NCBI GenBank assembly: GCA_029876055.1
Contig: CM056874.1
Span: 7,626,001-7,690,000 of the forward strand
Length of the DNA stretch: 64,000 bases
Direction: 5' to 3'
Source: Madurella fahalii
Lineage: Eukaryota; Ascomycota; Sordariomycetes; Sordariales
The stretch's first letter is position 1. Each line of letters starts with the position of its first letter. This document shows positions 12,301 through 23,445 of this stretch, in pieces. The translations under genes were made by a program, and so were the position numbers. The notes under the pieces are model-generated. The model made no database searches, had not been told where the DNA came from, and saw only the letters and a list, made by a program, of their open reading frames with translations.

Positions 12301-12462
12301 GCCCACCACGTTCAGCCGGCTGTTGCGTGTCACGATTGCGAATAAAACGAGGCAAATGAGATGTGTTGCGGAGAAGCAGACGCATAGCATATCGAATTCG
12401 GACTCACCATGGCCATTGGCTCTTGCCAGAGGCATATCGTCGTCGGAGCTATCGGAAGACAT
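9308..12462 (-). CDS. TOP1: DNA topoisomerase I (type IB)
   Basis: Nuclear type IB topoisomerase that relaxes supercoils by transient nicking. Five exons on the minus strand: 12408-12462, 11953-12179, 10260-11891, 9510-10202 and 9308-9448; total 2748 nt, 915 aa, all phases consistent. Residues 1 to about 270 are charged and low-complexity, with repeated acidic patches each followed by P-L/I-x-K and basic residues. The core begins near KWTTLEHNGVLFAPAYEP. The catalytic region has LRAGNEKDTENEAETVGCCS and HVTL. The last exon begins N-Y-I-D-P-R: SKINYIDPR holds the active-site tyrosine, Tyr871. Before it is a long charged linker (residues about 690-865) as in eukaryotic TOP1, and the protein ends DDDTWEF. 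It is divergent from ATP3 across about 0.87 kb. Confidence 0.97.
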
Positions 12463-13329
12463 GATGGCTGCACGATACCAGGTCGGGTGGGTGGCCGGGG
12501 AGGCGCAAGGCGGCGTAGTAAAAAACCGTGAGATTCGCGAAACTGGCTGCGCCAGCCGACTCCGGAACGGGAACTGGAGAGCTGGAGTAGTGTGACCTCT
12601 TGTAACGAGGATGAGGCGAGGGAAAAAGCCGAAAAATGATTTTTCCAGGGCTGTAGCAGGGCGGCGGGCAAGGCAAGAGAGTGTGTGGGAGAGGTGTGGA
12701 AGGGAGGAGAAGGAAGGAATGGAAGGCAGGGGAAGGGGAAAAGAAGGGATTCAGCAACAGCGAAGTCCGGGGCGAACAGGACGAGGTTAAAGATAATCTT
12801 TGGGACTCCACTCGTGCTGCTTGCCTTGACGCAGCCTCAGCCAGTCACTTCGCTGTTCCCAGGTCGCGGTAGCGACCAGGTTCTGCCTGCCAGCATGGGG
12901 CACTGAGACTCGGCAAGGTCAAGGCAAAAATGGGAACAAGGGAGGCGGCGCGCGAGCCACAGCCTGACTAAGGCACGGTCGGGTAAGGTAAGGTAAGCCA
13001 CCGTCTGGGGGGGGGGGACGGGAGTGTGCCAGTGCCAGTGCCAAGTGCCAGTGCAAGTGCCAGTGCCAGTGCCACAGGGCAGCTGGCCAATCGCCAGTAG
13101 CCGGGAAAATGAATGGGCGGCGGAGCGACGACGGGGGACCACGAGCAGGAAGCGGAAGCAAGTGGAGCCGACCTCAGCAAACCTCTCACTGCCAGTTGCT
13201 GGACCTGCGTCTCAATTGAGCACAAACCTCCCGATCAATTGACGCCAGCACACACACCATCGTGGTCAATCGGGGCCACAGCCAGCCAGAGACGGTTCTC
13301 TTTCCGAGTATTTGCAGCACTTTCCCGCC
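12463..13329. promoter_or_regulatory. Divergent TOP1/ATP3 promoter region
   Basis: The 867 bases between the two start codons must carry both promoters. Visible items: purine-rich GGAAGGAGAAGG stretches (12690-12760), an 11-base G run (13007-13017), a CCAGTG-type hexamer repeat (13023-13078) and a CCAAT pentamer at 13087-13091 on the ATP3 side. CCAAT boxes bind the Hap/CBC complex that controls many fungal respiratory genes; function here is inferred only. Confidence 0.45.
13023..13078. repeat. Hexamer tandem repeat (CCAGTG type)
   Basis: About nine copies of a 6-bp unit with two slightly altered spacers (ccaagtg, gcaagtg) in the shared promoter of TOP1 and ATP3, just downstream of an 11-base G run. 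Confidence 0.9.
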
Positions 13330-14547
13330 ATGCTATCAAGAGCTACCCGCCCGGCCTTGAGAGCCGGTGCTGCCGTCTCGTCCCGGTACGTGACTTTCCC
13401 CAGCTCCTCCCGGGCTTTTTCGTCATGTCAATTGTGCGCCTCACGGCGGCGGCGGCGGTGGCGGGGGACGACGGATGAAATGGGGAGCTTTGGGGAGCAT
13501 CGAGATGTGACAGCGACGCACGGATGGGAGGATGTACGCAGACGCAGAGAGAGCCCGGGCTAACCCGTCGACGCCAAAACCGCAGAGCGGCAGCTCCGAG
13601 CACGGCCACCTTCGCGACGCTGCGTGAGATCGAGGGCCGCCTCAAGTCGATTCGCAACATCGAGAAGATCACCAACACGATGAAGATCGTCGCCTCGACG
13701 AAGCTCACGCGCGCCCAGCGCGCCATGGCCGATTCGCGCAAGTACGGCGAGACCAGCAACGAGGTGTTCCAGTCGGCCGAGACCAAGCCGCTCGAGGGCG
13801 AGGGCAAGAAGAAGCTTCTGGTCGTGTGCAGCTCTGACAAGGGTCTCTGCGGCGGTGTCCATTCCGGTTTGTCGCGCTACATCCGCCGGAGGGCTGCCGA
13901 GAACCCCAACTTCGACCTCGTGATCCTGGGCGAGAAGTGCAGGTCCCAGCTGCAGCGCACCAACGCCAAGGACATCGTCCTCAACTTCGCTGGTGTCGGC
14001 AAGGACATCCCGACCTTCGCCGAGGCCCAGGCCGTCGCCGACCAGATCGTCATGCTCCCCGGCGAGTACTCCGACATCGAAATCGTCTACAACAAGTTCA
14101 TCAATGCTCAGAGCTACGAGCCCACCGTCATTCCAGCATTCTCCGAGGAGGCCTTTGCTGCGTCCCGTGCGTGCCTGCCCCGTTTCCCCGTCTCCCTTAT
14201 TGACCGCTAGCTAATTGCATTGTCTAGCCAACTTCTCCGCCTTCGAGGTCGATGAGGAGCTGCTCTCTAACCTCCGCGAGTATGCCCTGGCCAACTCACT
14301 CTACTGGGCTCTGTCCGAGGGTCACGCCTGCGAGATCTCGGCCCGCCGCAACGCCATGGATGTGAGTTTGAGGCTCTTACTTGACCCTGCGCAGCTCTGA
14401 CTCCTTGCTTCCTCACAGAACGCCTCCAAGAACGCCGGTGAGATGATCAGCAAGTACCAGATTCTCTTCAACCGCACCCGCCAGGCCGTCATTACCGGCG
14501 AACTGGTCGAAATTATCACTGGTGCTACCGCCTCGGAGGACATGTAA
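13330..14547 (+). CDS. ATP3: Mitochondrial F1F0 ATP synthase gamma subunit
   Basis: Central rotor stalk of the mitochondrial F1-ATPase. Four exons: 13330-13385, 13586-14166, 14228-14361 and 14419-14547; 900 nt, 299 aa, phases consistent. The first exon encodes a basic mitochondrial presequence (MLSRATRPALRAGAAVSSR). The mature start is the family signature LREIEGRLKSIRNIEKITNTM, followed by MKIVASTKLTRAQRAM. The highly conserved central segment is LLVVCSSDKGLCGGVHS. The C-terminal helix carries EISARRNAMDNASKNAGEM, then YNRTRQ-type RTRQAVITGELVEIITGA. The start is fixed by the presequence and the only fitting donor. The first intron is 200 nt; the others are about 60 nt. Confidence 0.97.
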
Positions 14548-15468
14548 AACGGGTTAGGAGTGAGCGATTTAATTGCCAATAGACGCGGAGAGGGAGAAGG
14601 GTGTTTTTAGCGGTTGCGGCAAGCTTCCTTCTTCCACCCCTTCGATAAAAAGGAGAGCGCCTAGAGAGAGAGGGATGGTTGTTTTCCTTTGTATCAAGTA
14701 GCAAGGGTCTTCGCACCCCCGCATGCGGCTCTCTCACTGTACCAACGCCTTCCGGAATACAAAGTTCCTTGCCGATACCAGATTATTTTTTTATTTTTTG
14801 TTTTTCCACCTGCACTGGGTTGTTTTCCTTCCATAGTGACGATCAACGCCCTTGAGCTCGTTCAGTTGGTGCCGTATTGGCCGTTCGGCCATAGCCTAAC
14901 AAAGTTAAGGGTAGGAATTGGGCGGGAGTTTATGATGTAAAGCAAGCCATGGATTTCACCTCCTGCGGCATGGACGTCGATATGTCCACTCAGTGTATTG
15001 CAGCATGCTACCACCGCGAAACTAGACGCAGCCCAGGAAACACATCGCCTCTTTCCGCTTTGAAATGCAAAATTGAATCCTATATACGTTAGCCTGTCCT
15101 TACAAACAAGCTTATACCCCTATTACCCAGCACCACCGGTAAACAACGAGCCACAGGCCATGAACCCATTGGACGCCACACCCCAGAACCCACAGCGCCG
15201 GGACGCCCACCAGGACGCCCACCATGGGATGATGATGATATATAACACACAGCACACAGAGCACCATCAAAGAGAGAAAGAAAAAAAAAAACACACAAAG
15301 ACCTCAACCCTCCATATCACCTCCCCCCCTCTTCCTTTCGTTCTCCTGTTCTTCCTCCATCTCCACGTCACTACTCTCAGCCTCCGCATAGCTCTCCACT
15401 CTCAACTTGCTCCTCCTAGCGCCTGCTGCCGCCGCGGCCGCGGCGGTCCCTTCCCCTTCCCCTTCCCC
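14548..15468. other. Convergent intergenic region, ATP3 to LSD1
   Basis: 3' flanks of two convergent genes. Holds T-rich (14787-14806) and A-rich (15278-15290) tracts and a tetranucleotide-like GGGACGCCCACC patch near 15200. No gene supported. Confidence 0.6.
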
Positions 15469-15520
15469 TCACCCTCTCCCTCCCCCTCCCCCTCCTCCTC
15501 CCCCTCCTTCCCCCGCCAGC
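15436..15520. repeat. C/T-rich simple repeat coding the poly-Gly tail of LSD1
   Basis: Imperfect CCTTCC and CCCTCC units on the + strand span the LSD1 stop codon; on the minus strand they code glycine. Unit slippage would move the stop codon. Confidence 0.8.
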
Positions 15521-18500
15521 CCTTTTCCAACCTCACATGGATGCTCCCTCTCATACGCCTCCTTCAACTCGGTCGCCTTCCGATCCCACTCGGCCGCAGC
15601 CTCCTTGAACTCAGCCATGGCCTTGGCATACGCCCTCTTCTGCTCCTCGGCCATCTCGACGTACGGCTTCCTCTCGGTCTCGCTCGCGTCGCGCCACATC
15701 TTGGCGCTCATGACGCGCACCTCGTTGGCCGACGGCTTGCCTTTACCCGGCCGGCGGCCCGCCTCGAGACGCTTGCGCGCGTCCTCGTAGTGGGCCTTGC
15801 TGTAGAAGATGTAGGCGTTGGTGGCGGGCTTGGCGGGGAGCGGCGGGCGCAGGCCGATCTGCGCGACAATGTGGTCCCAGAGCTCGATCTCGTAAGCTTC
15901 GAGGCGGGCTTGGACGGGATCCTTGGCCGATTCGAGGAGGGCCGCTTTTCGCTTGAGCGACGAAGAAGAGGAGGTGGATTCCTTAGGGATGATGAGCGGG
16001 ACAGGGATTTCGATGGGGCCGAGCATGGCGTCGAGGACTTCGGAAGCGGCGCGCAGCCCGGAGAGATAGGCGCCGTGGACGGTGGCGGGATGCGTGCCGC
16101 ACGTGTGCTCGCCCGCAAAGAAGAGGTTGCCGACGGGTCGCGCCATGGTGTCGTAATCGTCGGCCTTCATGTCCGGGCCGGCTGAGGAGTAGCTGCCGCG
16201 AGCGAACTTATCCGACGCCCAACGGGTGACGATTGCCTCCACGGGGTAGGGAACCCTAGGGCCAAAGACGTTGCGGAGGATCTCGGTTGCTTCGGACACG
16301 AGGTCGTCATTGCAGGTCTGTTCCGTATCGTAACCCGCGTCACCTGCCATGAGCGCCAGGAGAACGGGCAAACCGCTGGTTTTCGAGACATTGAACCATT
16401 GGAAGAAGCGTCCGCGCTGTGGGGCATAATCCTTCTGGTCCAGGCTGTGGCGGTTGGGCGGGTTCCGCAAGACGCCAAAGATGTCGCGGTCCTCGTCCCA
16501 GAACGGCTCTTTGTAAACGAGAATCACCTTGTTCAGGACCCCGAAACCGAGACGGCCGATGGCGTCCGACTTCCAAGCCGGCAGTGGCGGCTCGAACTTG
16601 ACGTTCCCATGCTTCAGCACGCCCAGTGGTATCGTACTGACGACATAGTCGGCTTCTACAACGAAACCATCCTCGCACTCGACGGTTGCCGGGCCTGCCG
16701 GACTCCCGGGCGTGTATGTGATCTTGCTGACAGGGGACTTCTGCCTCACATCCAACGGCGTGGGCAAGTGCATGAGTCCCCTTGGCACGCTTTGATAGCC
16801 ACCGACAACCATGCTGTGGTTCCCCTCCCATTCGTTGCCGGCGTCGATGTCCCATCCCTGGAGACTCAGCTGGTGGTAGTTCGTGGCATTGCTGTACTCT
16901 AAATTTGCGATGTGCCAGTTCATGAGCCTGAAGTCCTGCGCGGTTAGGTCCAGCAGGTCTCGGTACTGTGCAATGACCCTGTCCGTGACGCTTCCAAGAG
17001 TGGCGCCGGGCTCTTTGGTAGCAGGCTCGATATCCAAATCTGCATCGTCACTGACACCCTGCTTAAGCGTCCATCCCATGATCTTTGCCTTGTGCGCCGC
17101 CTTCAGAGCCCCCGGCGTCCCCGGCTCTGTATGTATCCTCCCGGTGGCTCGGTCGGTCGAAACCGGCACGAGATTCACCCGGGGGGCAATGTTTTGCTCC
17201 GATACGGGCGCTGCATATGGCTGGGCCGCGGCAGATTCTTCAGCTTGCCTAACGGTCTTGTGCGTTTCGGCCGAGCTATCCTTGCCCTCGTCAACCAAAT
17301 CCTTGTTGCCCTCAATGAGTTTTGATGTAGGCTGCTTAAATTTATACTCGCTAACCCGATCGAGGCAATCATTGTAAAGGTTCTCCACAAGCTGATCCCG
17401 TTCTATATCCACCGGCTTGCCGTTGGAGTCGTATAGCGTCGTGTCTGGCCGTAGCGGATGGTAAGCGAGACCCAGTTGGCCTCTGAGGAGGATGTTCAGA
17501 GGGTTACCCCTATCGAACCCAGTTATTATCATACCTCCCATCTCAGCGGTAAACCGCTTTCCCTCGAATTGCGCGGGGGTATTTTTAGGCCTCGTGCGAA
17601 AAGACCGAGAGTAGACTCTGCCGCCGATTCGGTTTCTGCCTTCAAGAACGACGACCCGAGGCGTTTCTTCACCCATGCTACGAAACTTTTTGGCATATTG
17701 CATGAACAGCCCTTCAAGCTGTCTCGCACAACCAAGACCGGACATGCCCGCACCGAGTACAACGACAGTCTTACGTTTCCCGTCACGGGGCAAGTCCTTG
17801 GCACCGTGTTTCCGTGATGACCGTACCTCGACGCATCCAAAGTTGATGTAACCGCGGCGGACGAGCCAGTCAAAACACACGCTTGCAACGTCGAACCACC
17901 GTGAGTCTTTTGCGCAGCCGATGGCCTCCTCGCGAGTGACGGGGATTTGCGGGTTCCGGACCCATAGCCTCAGAATTCCGTTCCGGATGTTCAAGTAGGT
18001 CGTCACTTGGGCGTGGCTGATGTGGTCGCGAAGCATCAGATACTCTTCCTGGTGAAGCGAGTAAGGGTTGAGCCTCGACGCCTCGGCACCGGCCACACAT
18101 TGCATCGCATACTCGGAGAGCGGCAGGTCAGGAGGGATCGAGACCTTGGGTCGAATATCATATCGTCGTCTCGGGGCATCAACAGGCTGGGTGAGGCGGG
18201 GGGCAGCGGGGGCGCGGGCGGGGGCCTCCCTTGAACTATCGATGTCGACAGGAGTAGTAGCCTTGCTCGACGCCGATGGTGGTACAGATGATAAATCGGA
18301 TTGGTCCGACACGGCCGATAGTGATGAGGAGAGAGATGGTCTCTTTTCTATGGCATCCTCGTCTCGCGGCGGAATCGACAGCTTTTCGGGGGGCGGCGGC
18401 GGCTGCAAAGGAGACGTGGTTGCGATTGTTGGTGTTCTAACACTCGTTCAGTACGCTATACATGAATAGAAAGCCCAGGGGACTTGAAATGAGAGACCGG

Positions 18501-18902
18501 GGGTCTCCAGAAACGGATTGAACGCAATGGCTTGATGTGTAAACAGGAACTAGGACTGTGGTGGATCGGAAGTACGAATACATACACGGCCTTTTCCTTC
18601 TGGGTCGGCGGCGCCGAGGTGGCGGGTTCGGGAGAATCCACGATCATGTTGTCCATGTCTTCTGTCCAGACTACAATCTCGGCGGCAATATCCTCTAGCC
18701 CGTTCTCGGAATCGTGCTGCGTCGCTAGCAGGACAGGCTCAGCACCAGAGAAGGTGGTTGTGGCGGGTGACAGGGGTTGGTCAGAACTGGTGAGTGAGGT
18801 GTGTGTTGAGCGGCGTGAGTCGGCTTCCCTGGCGCCCTTCGAAGATCCCTTTCTCAAACCACTAGATTGTCTGGTGCGCAGACGCGGAGAAGTTCCCATC
18901 AT
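15469..18902 (-). CDS. LSD1-type lysine-specific histone demethylase with SWIRM and HMG box
   Basis: FAD-dependent amine oxidase that removes methyl groups from histone lysines; nuclear. Two exons, 18588-18902 and 15469-18402, joined in phase, give about 1082 aa. ATG at 18902 is the first Met in frame. Order of parts: charged Ser-rich N-terminus with a poly-Pro run at the splice junction; SWIRM domain about 200-298 (SEYAMQCVAGAEASRLNPY to WLVRRGYINFG); FAD-binding VVVLGAGMSGLGCARQLEG about 318-332; RIGGRV; substrate-site lysine in GFGVLNKVILVYKEPFW; C-terminal FAD motif GNLFFAGEHT; then an HMG box about 983-1053 (NAYIFYSKAHYEDAR to KMWRDASETERKPYVEMAEEQK). The HMG box is typical of fungal LSD1. 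The tail ends in a poly-Gly run from CCCCTC-type repeats (15470-15520), so its exact end is the weakest part. Confidence 0.93.
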
Positions 18903-19778
18903 AGCGAGGGGGCTAGCCACGGGTTATGTGGTTGGGGCTTTCGCGATATGTATAAATATATATATATGTGTGTGGCAGTCGGTTTGGTCGTCGTTGCTGA
19001 CAGGTCCCGCTCGACCTTTTTGCGCCCATATAAGGCAGGGAAGGGGCCAAGAGGGCGAGGACGTGCCACAAGCCGAGCAAGAACCCAATTGCCAGATGGG
19101 AGGCGTCTGTAGCTATGACAGAAAGAGGATCGGAATCTCTGTTTGGGCAAATTAGCATGGCGGGCTTTTGGGCTAGAGTTGAATATCTGGAGCGATGACT
19201 GGCGTTCCGAGGAGAAAACGCTTCCCAATTTCCTAGCCCCCGGGGCATGGTACAGTACCTCGAACGCACATATCGTCGTCGACGCACGCCGTGCCACTGG
19301 TCCAGAGCAGCTTGCAACCTCGTCTCGGACTCGGATATTACGAATTAGGAGATCTTGGATAATGAAAAATTGGCAGCCAGGCCAATGACTGTCTGTCGTC
19401 CCGGAGCGATGAGGAGTTTCTGAGTGACAGTGTAGGTTCAACTCCACAGCGCCGCCGAGCCACGTCTAGGCCGCTGAATCCGTGCATGGAACAGGCCATT
19501 TCAGGCATGGCACCATCACGTGAGGGCATCGGGTCAGCGCCCATCCCATGCAAAACATTGCTGCAAGATGCCGCAAATCAAGGCCAAGTCAAGAAAAGTC
19601 TTATGCGCCTGCCGACATGGCTCCCCCATCTAAACCTACGATTGTCTATTCGCAGTCCTGGCCTATCCGTCACGACTAGTGCGATTGCCATCCAGGGTAT
19701 GGGTTTCGGTCGTACGCTTAACCGCTTAACCGCACATCAACATCGAAACCAGATTCTCATTCTGCTGGGTATGGAGGT
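18903..19778. other. Intergenic, nothing recognised
   Basis: 5' flank of LSD1 (with a TATATA-rich patch at 18952-18968) and 3' flank of VPS33. Frames here carry no motif. Confidence 0.6.
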
Positions 19779-22153
19779 TTATCTGGCTGCTGAGGTCTGC
19801 GGGGTTCTCTTCTCGAATGTCTCCTTCTCAATGGCAGCATCCATCATCCTATTCCCGCTAATGATCGATGTGGTGCAGATGACGATGCTTCTCCGAGCTG
19901 TCCCCACGATGCAGGTTAGCGATTGGGCCTGGTCCAATCTAGAAGTCTAGCATTGCGCGACATACCTTCTTCTTTCTTTGCAAGGAAGCGCAAGGCTGCA
20001 ATTTCGGTGAACGTGATGCCGCCCACAAAAACCACAAAAACAGTTTTCTTGTCCCCGCTGCCCGACAGAAGAGCCCGAGCCTTGACAGCCTTGTCCTCGC
20101 CCTTCTGGACCTCGTCAAACGTGTGACCCCGGGCGTGCTTGACGGCGTCGTCGAATCCACGCCACCCTTGTTGGCCCCCGCCACCGGGCCCCGGTGCGTT
20201 TGCCACGCCATTTCCTCGGGTTATCGAGAGTAGATGTTGCTTCTGCAGCACGCACTGCACGAGCCGGATCGAGAGGGGAGCGTAACCGCTGTAGACGTAG
20301 GCGATGTCGTTGGGGTCGTGCTCATTAACTTCATCCACGATGAGCCGAAGCTGCTTCCGCAGGTACGTGTAATTTGTCTTGGTTCCTGTAGCGCCCACCG
20401 AGCCCGTCATGGGTATCATGGACGCGAGAGGGGACGACCGGGACAGGAACATTTGCAGCCGCTCCAGGTTGTGAAGGGTAAGCAGGTGCTGATATCCATA
20501 ACCCTGCAGGATGAGCCGCCGGAAATGGTCCAGTTCTTTCGTCTTGATCCCCCCAGATATACACGAGTAGATGCACAACAACCTGAGGACCTGGGGCAAC
20601 GGGGTATCGCGAGCTATGAGCTCCTCAATGGCATCGAACTGTGATGACGGGTCGGCCCCTGCGGCTAGGTTCTGTTGCACCTCGAGCAGCTTGTTAAAGT
20701 TCTCGGTCCGTGTGTATTTGATGATCTCTTCCGCCATGCCCGTGTGTATTTTTAGGCTCTGTTGCTCGGCCTGATACCCGGGCAGCTTTTTTACAAACTC
20801 CTTGAGATCAGCCGTCGTCTTCGAGCTGTGCCTACTTTCGTAGTCGCTTTGTAGTCGCCGGGCCACCTTGTTCAGGAGACCCCCCACGATGGCAAAGTTT
20901 GCGTCGCGGAGCTGCTCAAACAGCGTATCCGAGCCGTCGAGCTGGATCTTGCGCTTCCGCGACTGCCCATTGTTCGCTGCGGCCGCTGTCGATGCGCCCT
21001 GCGTTGTTGGCTGCGCCGGAACGCCGACGATGGTCGAGTCGACGTCAGTCTGGTTGTTTTGGATTCCAAATACTTCGTCTATCAAGCCCTCGTAGGTCAG
21101 CTGGGTCAGAAGAGGCGTTACAAAATCGACTTCCCGATCGATAATGATGACGCTCTCCGTCGTGGTGCTGGGACTTAGCCCAGCCTTGTCCGTCTCACCC
21201 GCATCTTCACCAGCGAGCAGCTCTTGTCGCATGCGAGCAAGGAGGTCGGCAACCCGTTTAGCATTATCACCTTTGCCAATGATGCGCGGGAACAGGCCAT
21301 GCTTCTGCTGGATGCCCATCAGGGCACGGGCGAGAAGGAAGAGCGGAGTGGGATCTTTTGCGAGGTACAGGTCCCGGAAGGAACCGTCCAGTTCCAGAGA
21401 TAAAACATCTTTCTCAAGTGGGAAGAAGAACAGAGGAAGCTCGGCGACATTGGTGTCACCCAGCACGCCCGCCTCCTCCAGGACCTTGTCTGAGAGCCGC
21501 GTCCGCCGAGGCACCCAGAAGATGTGGAATTCGTGGGGAGATTGGCTATCGCGTTGAAGTCGCGTTATCTGGTCTGCCAAAAAAAAAAAAAATGTCAGCA
21601 CGTTATGATGGCATCAACTGCAAGTCTTGCGACATTTAGTGACGCTATAGGATCGCGCTGGCCTGTCAGGCTCGGTGTACGGCTCATCTGACTGACAAAC
21701 GCTGAGTGAGGTGGAGCTCGGCGCTGTCTACTCTAGAGCCGACGGTGTAAATTCAAAACAAGACTCTGAGTGAACGAGGTGTGGTTGTCCTCACCAGCAA
21801 TGGCATGAGCGTTGTGAGCGGACTCGCCCCGGGCGATGAAGACAACATTTCGCTGGCTGGTGTCTGTGTTTTTGTTCTCTAGAAAGAAAAAATTGTCGAC
21901 GCCGTAATCGCGCAGGGTCGAGGCCTTGACAACGACACCAAGTGGACCGGCCAACTCTTTCTCAATCACGAGGTTTTTCTTGCCGCGGACCTAGGGGGGA
22001 GCGCACTGAATGTCAGTTCCGCTGGCCCAGCGCGCGGGGACTGCGGGCTCGTTCAGACCGGATGCATCAACTTACTCCCTCGAGGAGATGGAGCAGATCT
22101 TTTCGCGCTTTATCTCTGACCTGCTCCGTGTCAAACCCCGCACGAGGAGCCAT
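19779..22153 (-). CDS. VPS33: VPS33, Sec1/Munc18 subunit of HOPS/CORVET
   Basis: SM-family protein that chaperones SNARE assembly in endosome and vacuole fusion as part of HOPS and CORVET. Four exons: 22076-22153, 21795-21990, 19966-21573 and 19779-19897; 2001 nt, 666 aa, phases consistent. Landmarks: MAPRAGFDTEQVRDKARKDL start, LREYGVDN-like LRDYGVDNFFFLEN, FWVPRRTRL, the SM motif SVIIIDREVDFVTPLLTQLTYEGLIDE, LRLLCIYSCISGGIK, GYGYQHLLTLHNLE, and the C-terminal FVGGITFTEIAALRFLAK followed by RRSIVICTTSIISGNRMMDAA in the last exon. The 221-nt second intron ends in a 13-base T tract before its acceptor. Length matches the family. Confidence 0.96.
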
Positions 22154-22847
22154 AGTGATGAGCTCTCCCTGCGGCGTTTCGCGTGTTGAGTGGGCACAGG
22201 AGCTCAGTCGTCGACATCGACGAGAGCAGCGAGATGTCGCGGGGCCAAGGCAGGCAAAGGCTTGGCGGGAAGGCCCAAGCTCCTTTTCGGCTGGGATCGG
22301 TGGTCGGTGTGCACTTCACCGAGATAAATCCACTTTAATATAAATTGCCGGATCATAGGGATTCCTTTCACTTCCAAGACCACACACATCACGAGTACGT
22401 TTCGATACCATGCAGTACGACAAACAGACCGGCTCCCATCTCTTCTGTCCTAGCGGTTAGATATCTGCTGCTGCGAAGCTACCAGCTAGATAACGACCGA
22501 GGTTCCAGTAGCCGTCCGCTATGTCCAGCGGGGCTCGTCCCCCATGTCCGAGATTCTAATCCACTGTAAGGCAAGCCTACGCTCTCGTCGCGAGCCACCC
22601 AGATCCGCTTTTCTCATAAAATTCGGCGCCCGCGAGCGCTGTCCAAGTGCCATGCATCAAATGCGGAACTCCATAACAAGCCGACCAAGCGGGAGAGGTG
22701 CTCTTCGCTCATCATGCAGTCAAATCGCTCCAGTTGCCCTCCCGCCCACCTGTGAAATGAACGCCCCGATCCCAAATCAAACCAGACCAAAAATCCATGC
22801 GATATGAACCAACGGAAACCACGGCCCACTTATCAGTGGCCGCCGTG
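22154..22847. other. Intergenic, VPS33 5' flank
   Basis: No supported gene; short frames only. Contains the start-proximal region of VPS33 and the 3' flank of the E2 gene. Confidence 0.6.
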
Positions 22848-23445
22848 TCACACATTGTTGTCGTGGTAGTAGAATTCAATGTCCCTCGGTCGGAGACGGT
22901 TGGCGCGGACGAACTCCTCGTCTCCGGGTGGGCGCTCATTCTTGGTATTTCCCGTCAGCATGCTCTGCAAGCTCATACAGACACTCTCGACGTTCTGCAC
23001 CGGGCTCCATCCCTGTCGGCCGAGGAGGTCGAGGCAGATGATACCGTTGGAGTATATGTGGGGGTGAATCGGGATCGGCCGGTCGGGAAGCTTGACGAAG
23101 ACAACCTCGGGCGGCTCTGTGCGTAAGAAGGCTGAAGTTAGCAGCCGGGCAATCGGCTTCACCGAAGCTACAGGGAGGGGGGCTTACCGATGGGGTACGA
23201 CTGGCTAAATCGGAACTTGAGCCTGTAGGTCTGGCCCTGGTAGAGAGGGTTACTGTCCAGAACCCGGATATCCAAGAGCCATTCCTCGAGATTGTCGGCC
23301 GAAACGAGCTCAATGCCTGGCGGGAGGGAACTGTTGATCTAAACGCGCTCCGCCCCGGTCAGCCACGTATAAGATAGACGGACAAGATCCTGCAAACCTT
23401 CTGTAGCTCTTTGGCCAGTCTCTTCGCAGCAAACTGCGCCGACAT
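22848..23445 (-). CDS. UBE2W-like ubiquitin-conjugating enzyme E2
   Basis: E2 enzyme that carries activated ubiquitin as a thioester. Exons 23398-23445, 23188-23338 and 22848-23116; 468 nt, 155 aa, in phase. The catalytic segment is HPHIYSNGIICLDLLG with the active cysteine at residue 94 and the HPN-equivalent H-P-H. The tail WSPVQNVESVCMSL, then RPPGDEEFVRANR and ending FYYHDNNV, resembles human UBE2W (YVRTCNKNP... WWYHDD), an E2 that modifies protein N-termini. UBE2W-like activity is inferred from overall similarity, especially the HPH instead of HPN and the C-terminal YHD. The first donor (GTTTGC) is unusual for the species but gives perfect phase. Confidence 0.88.
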
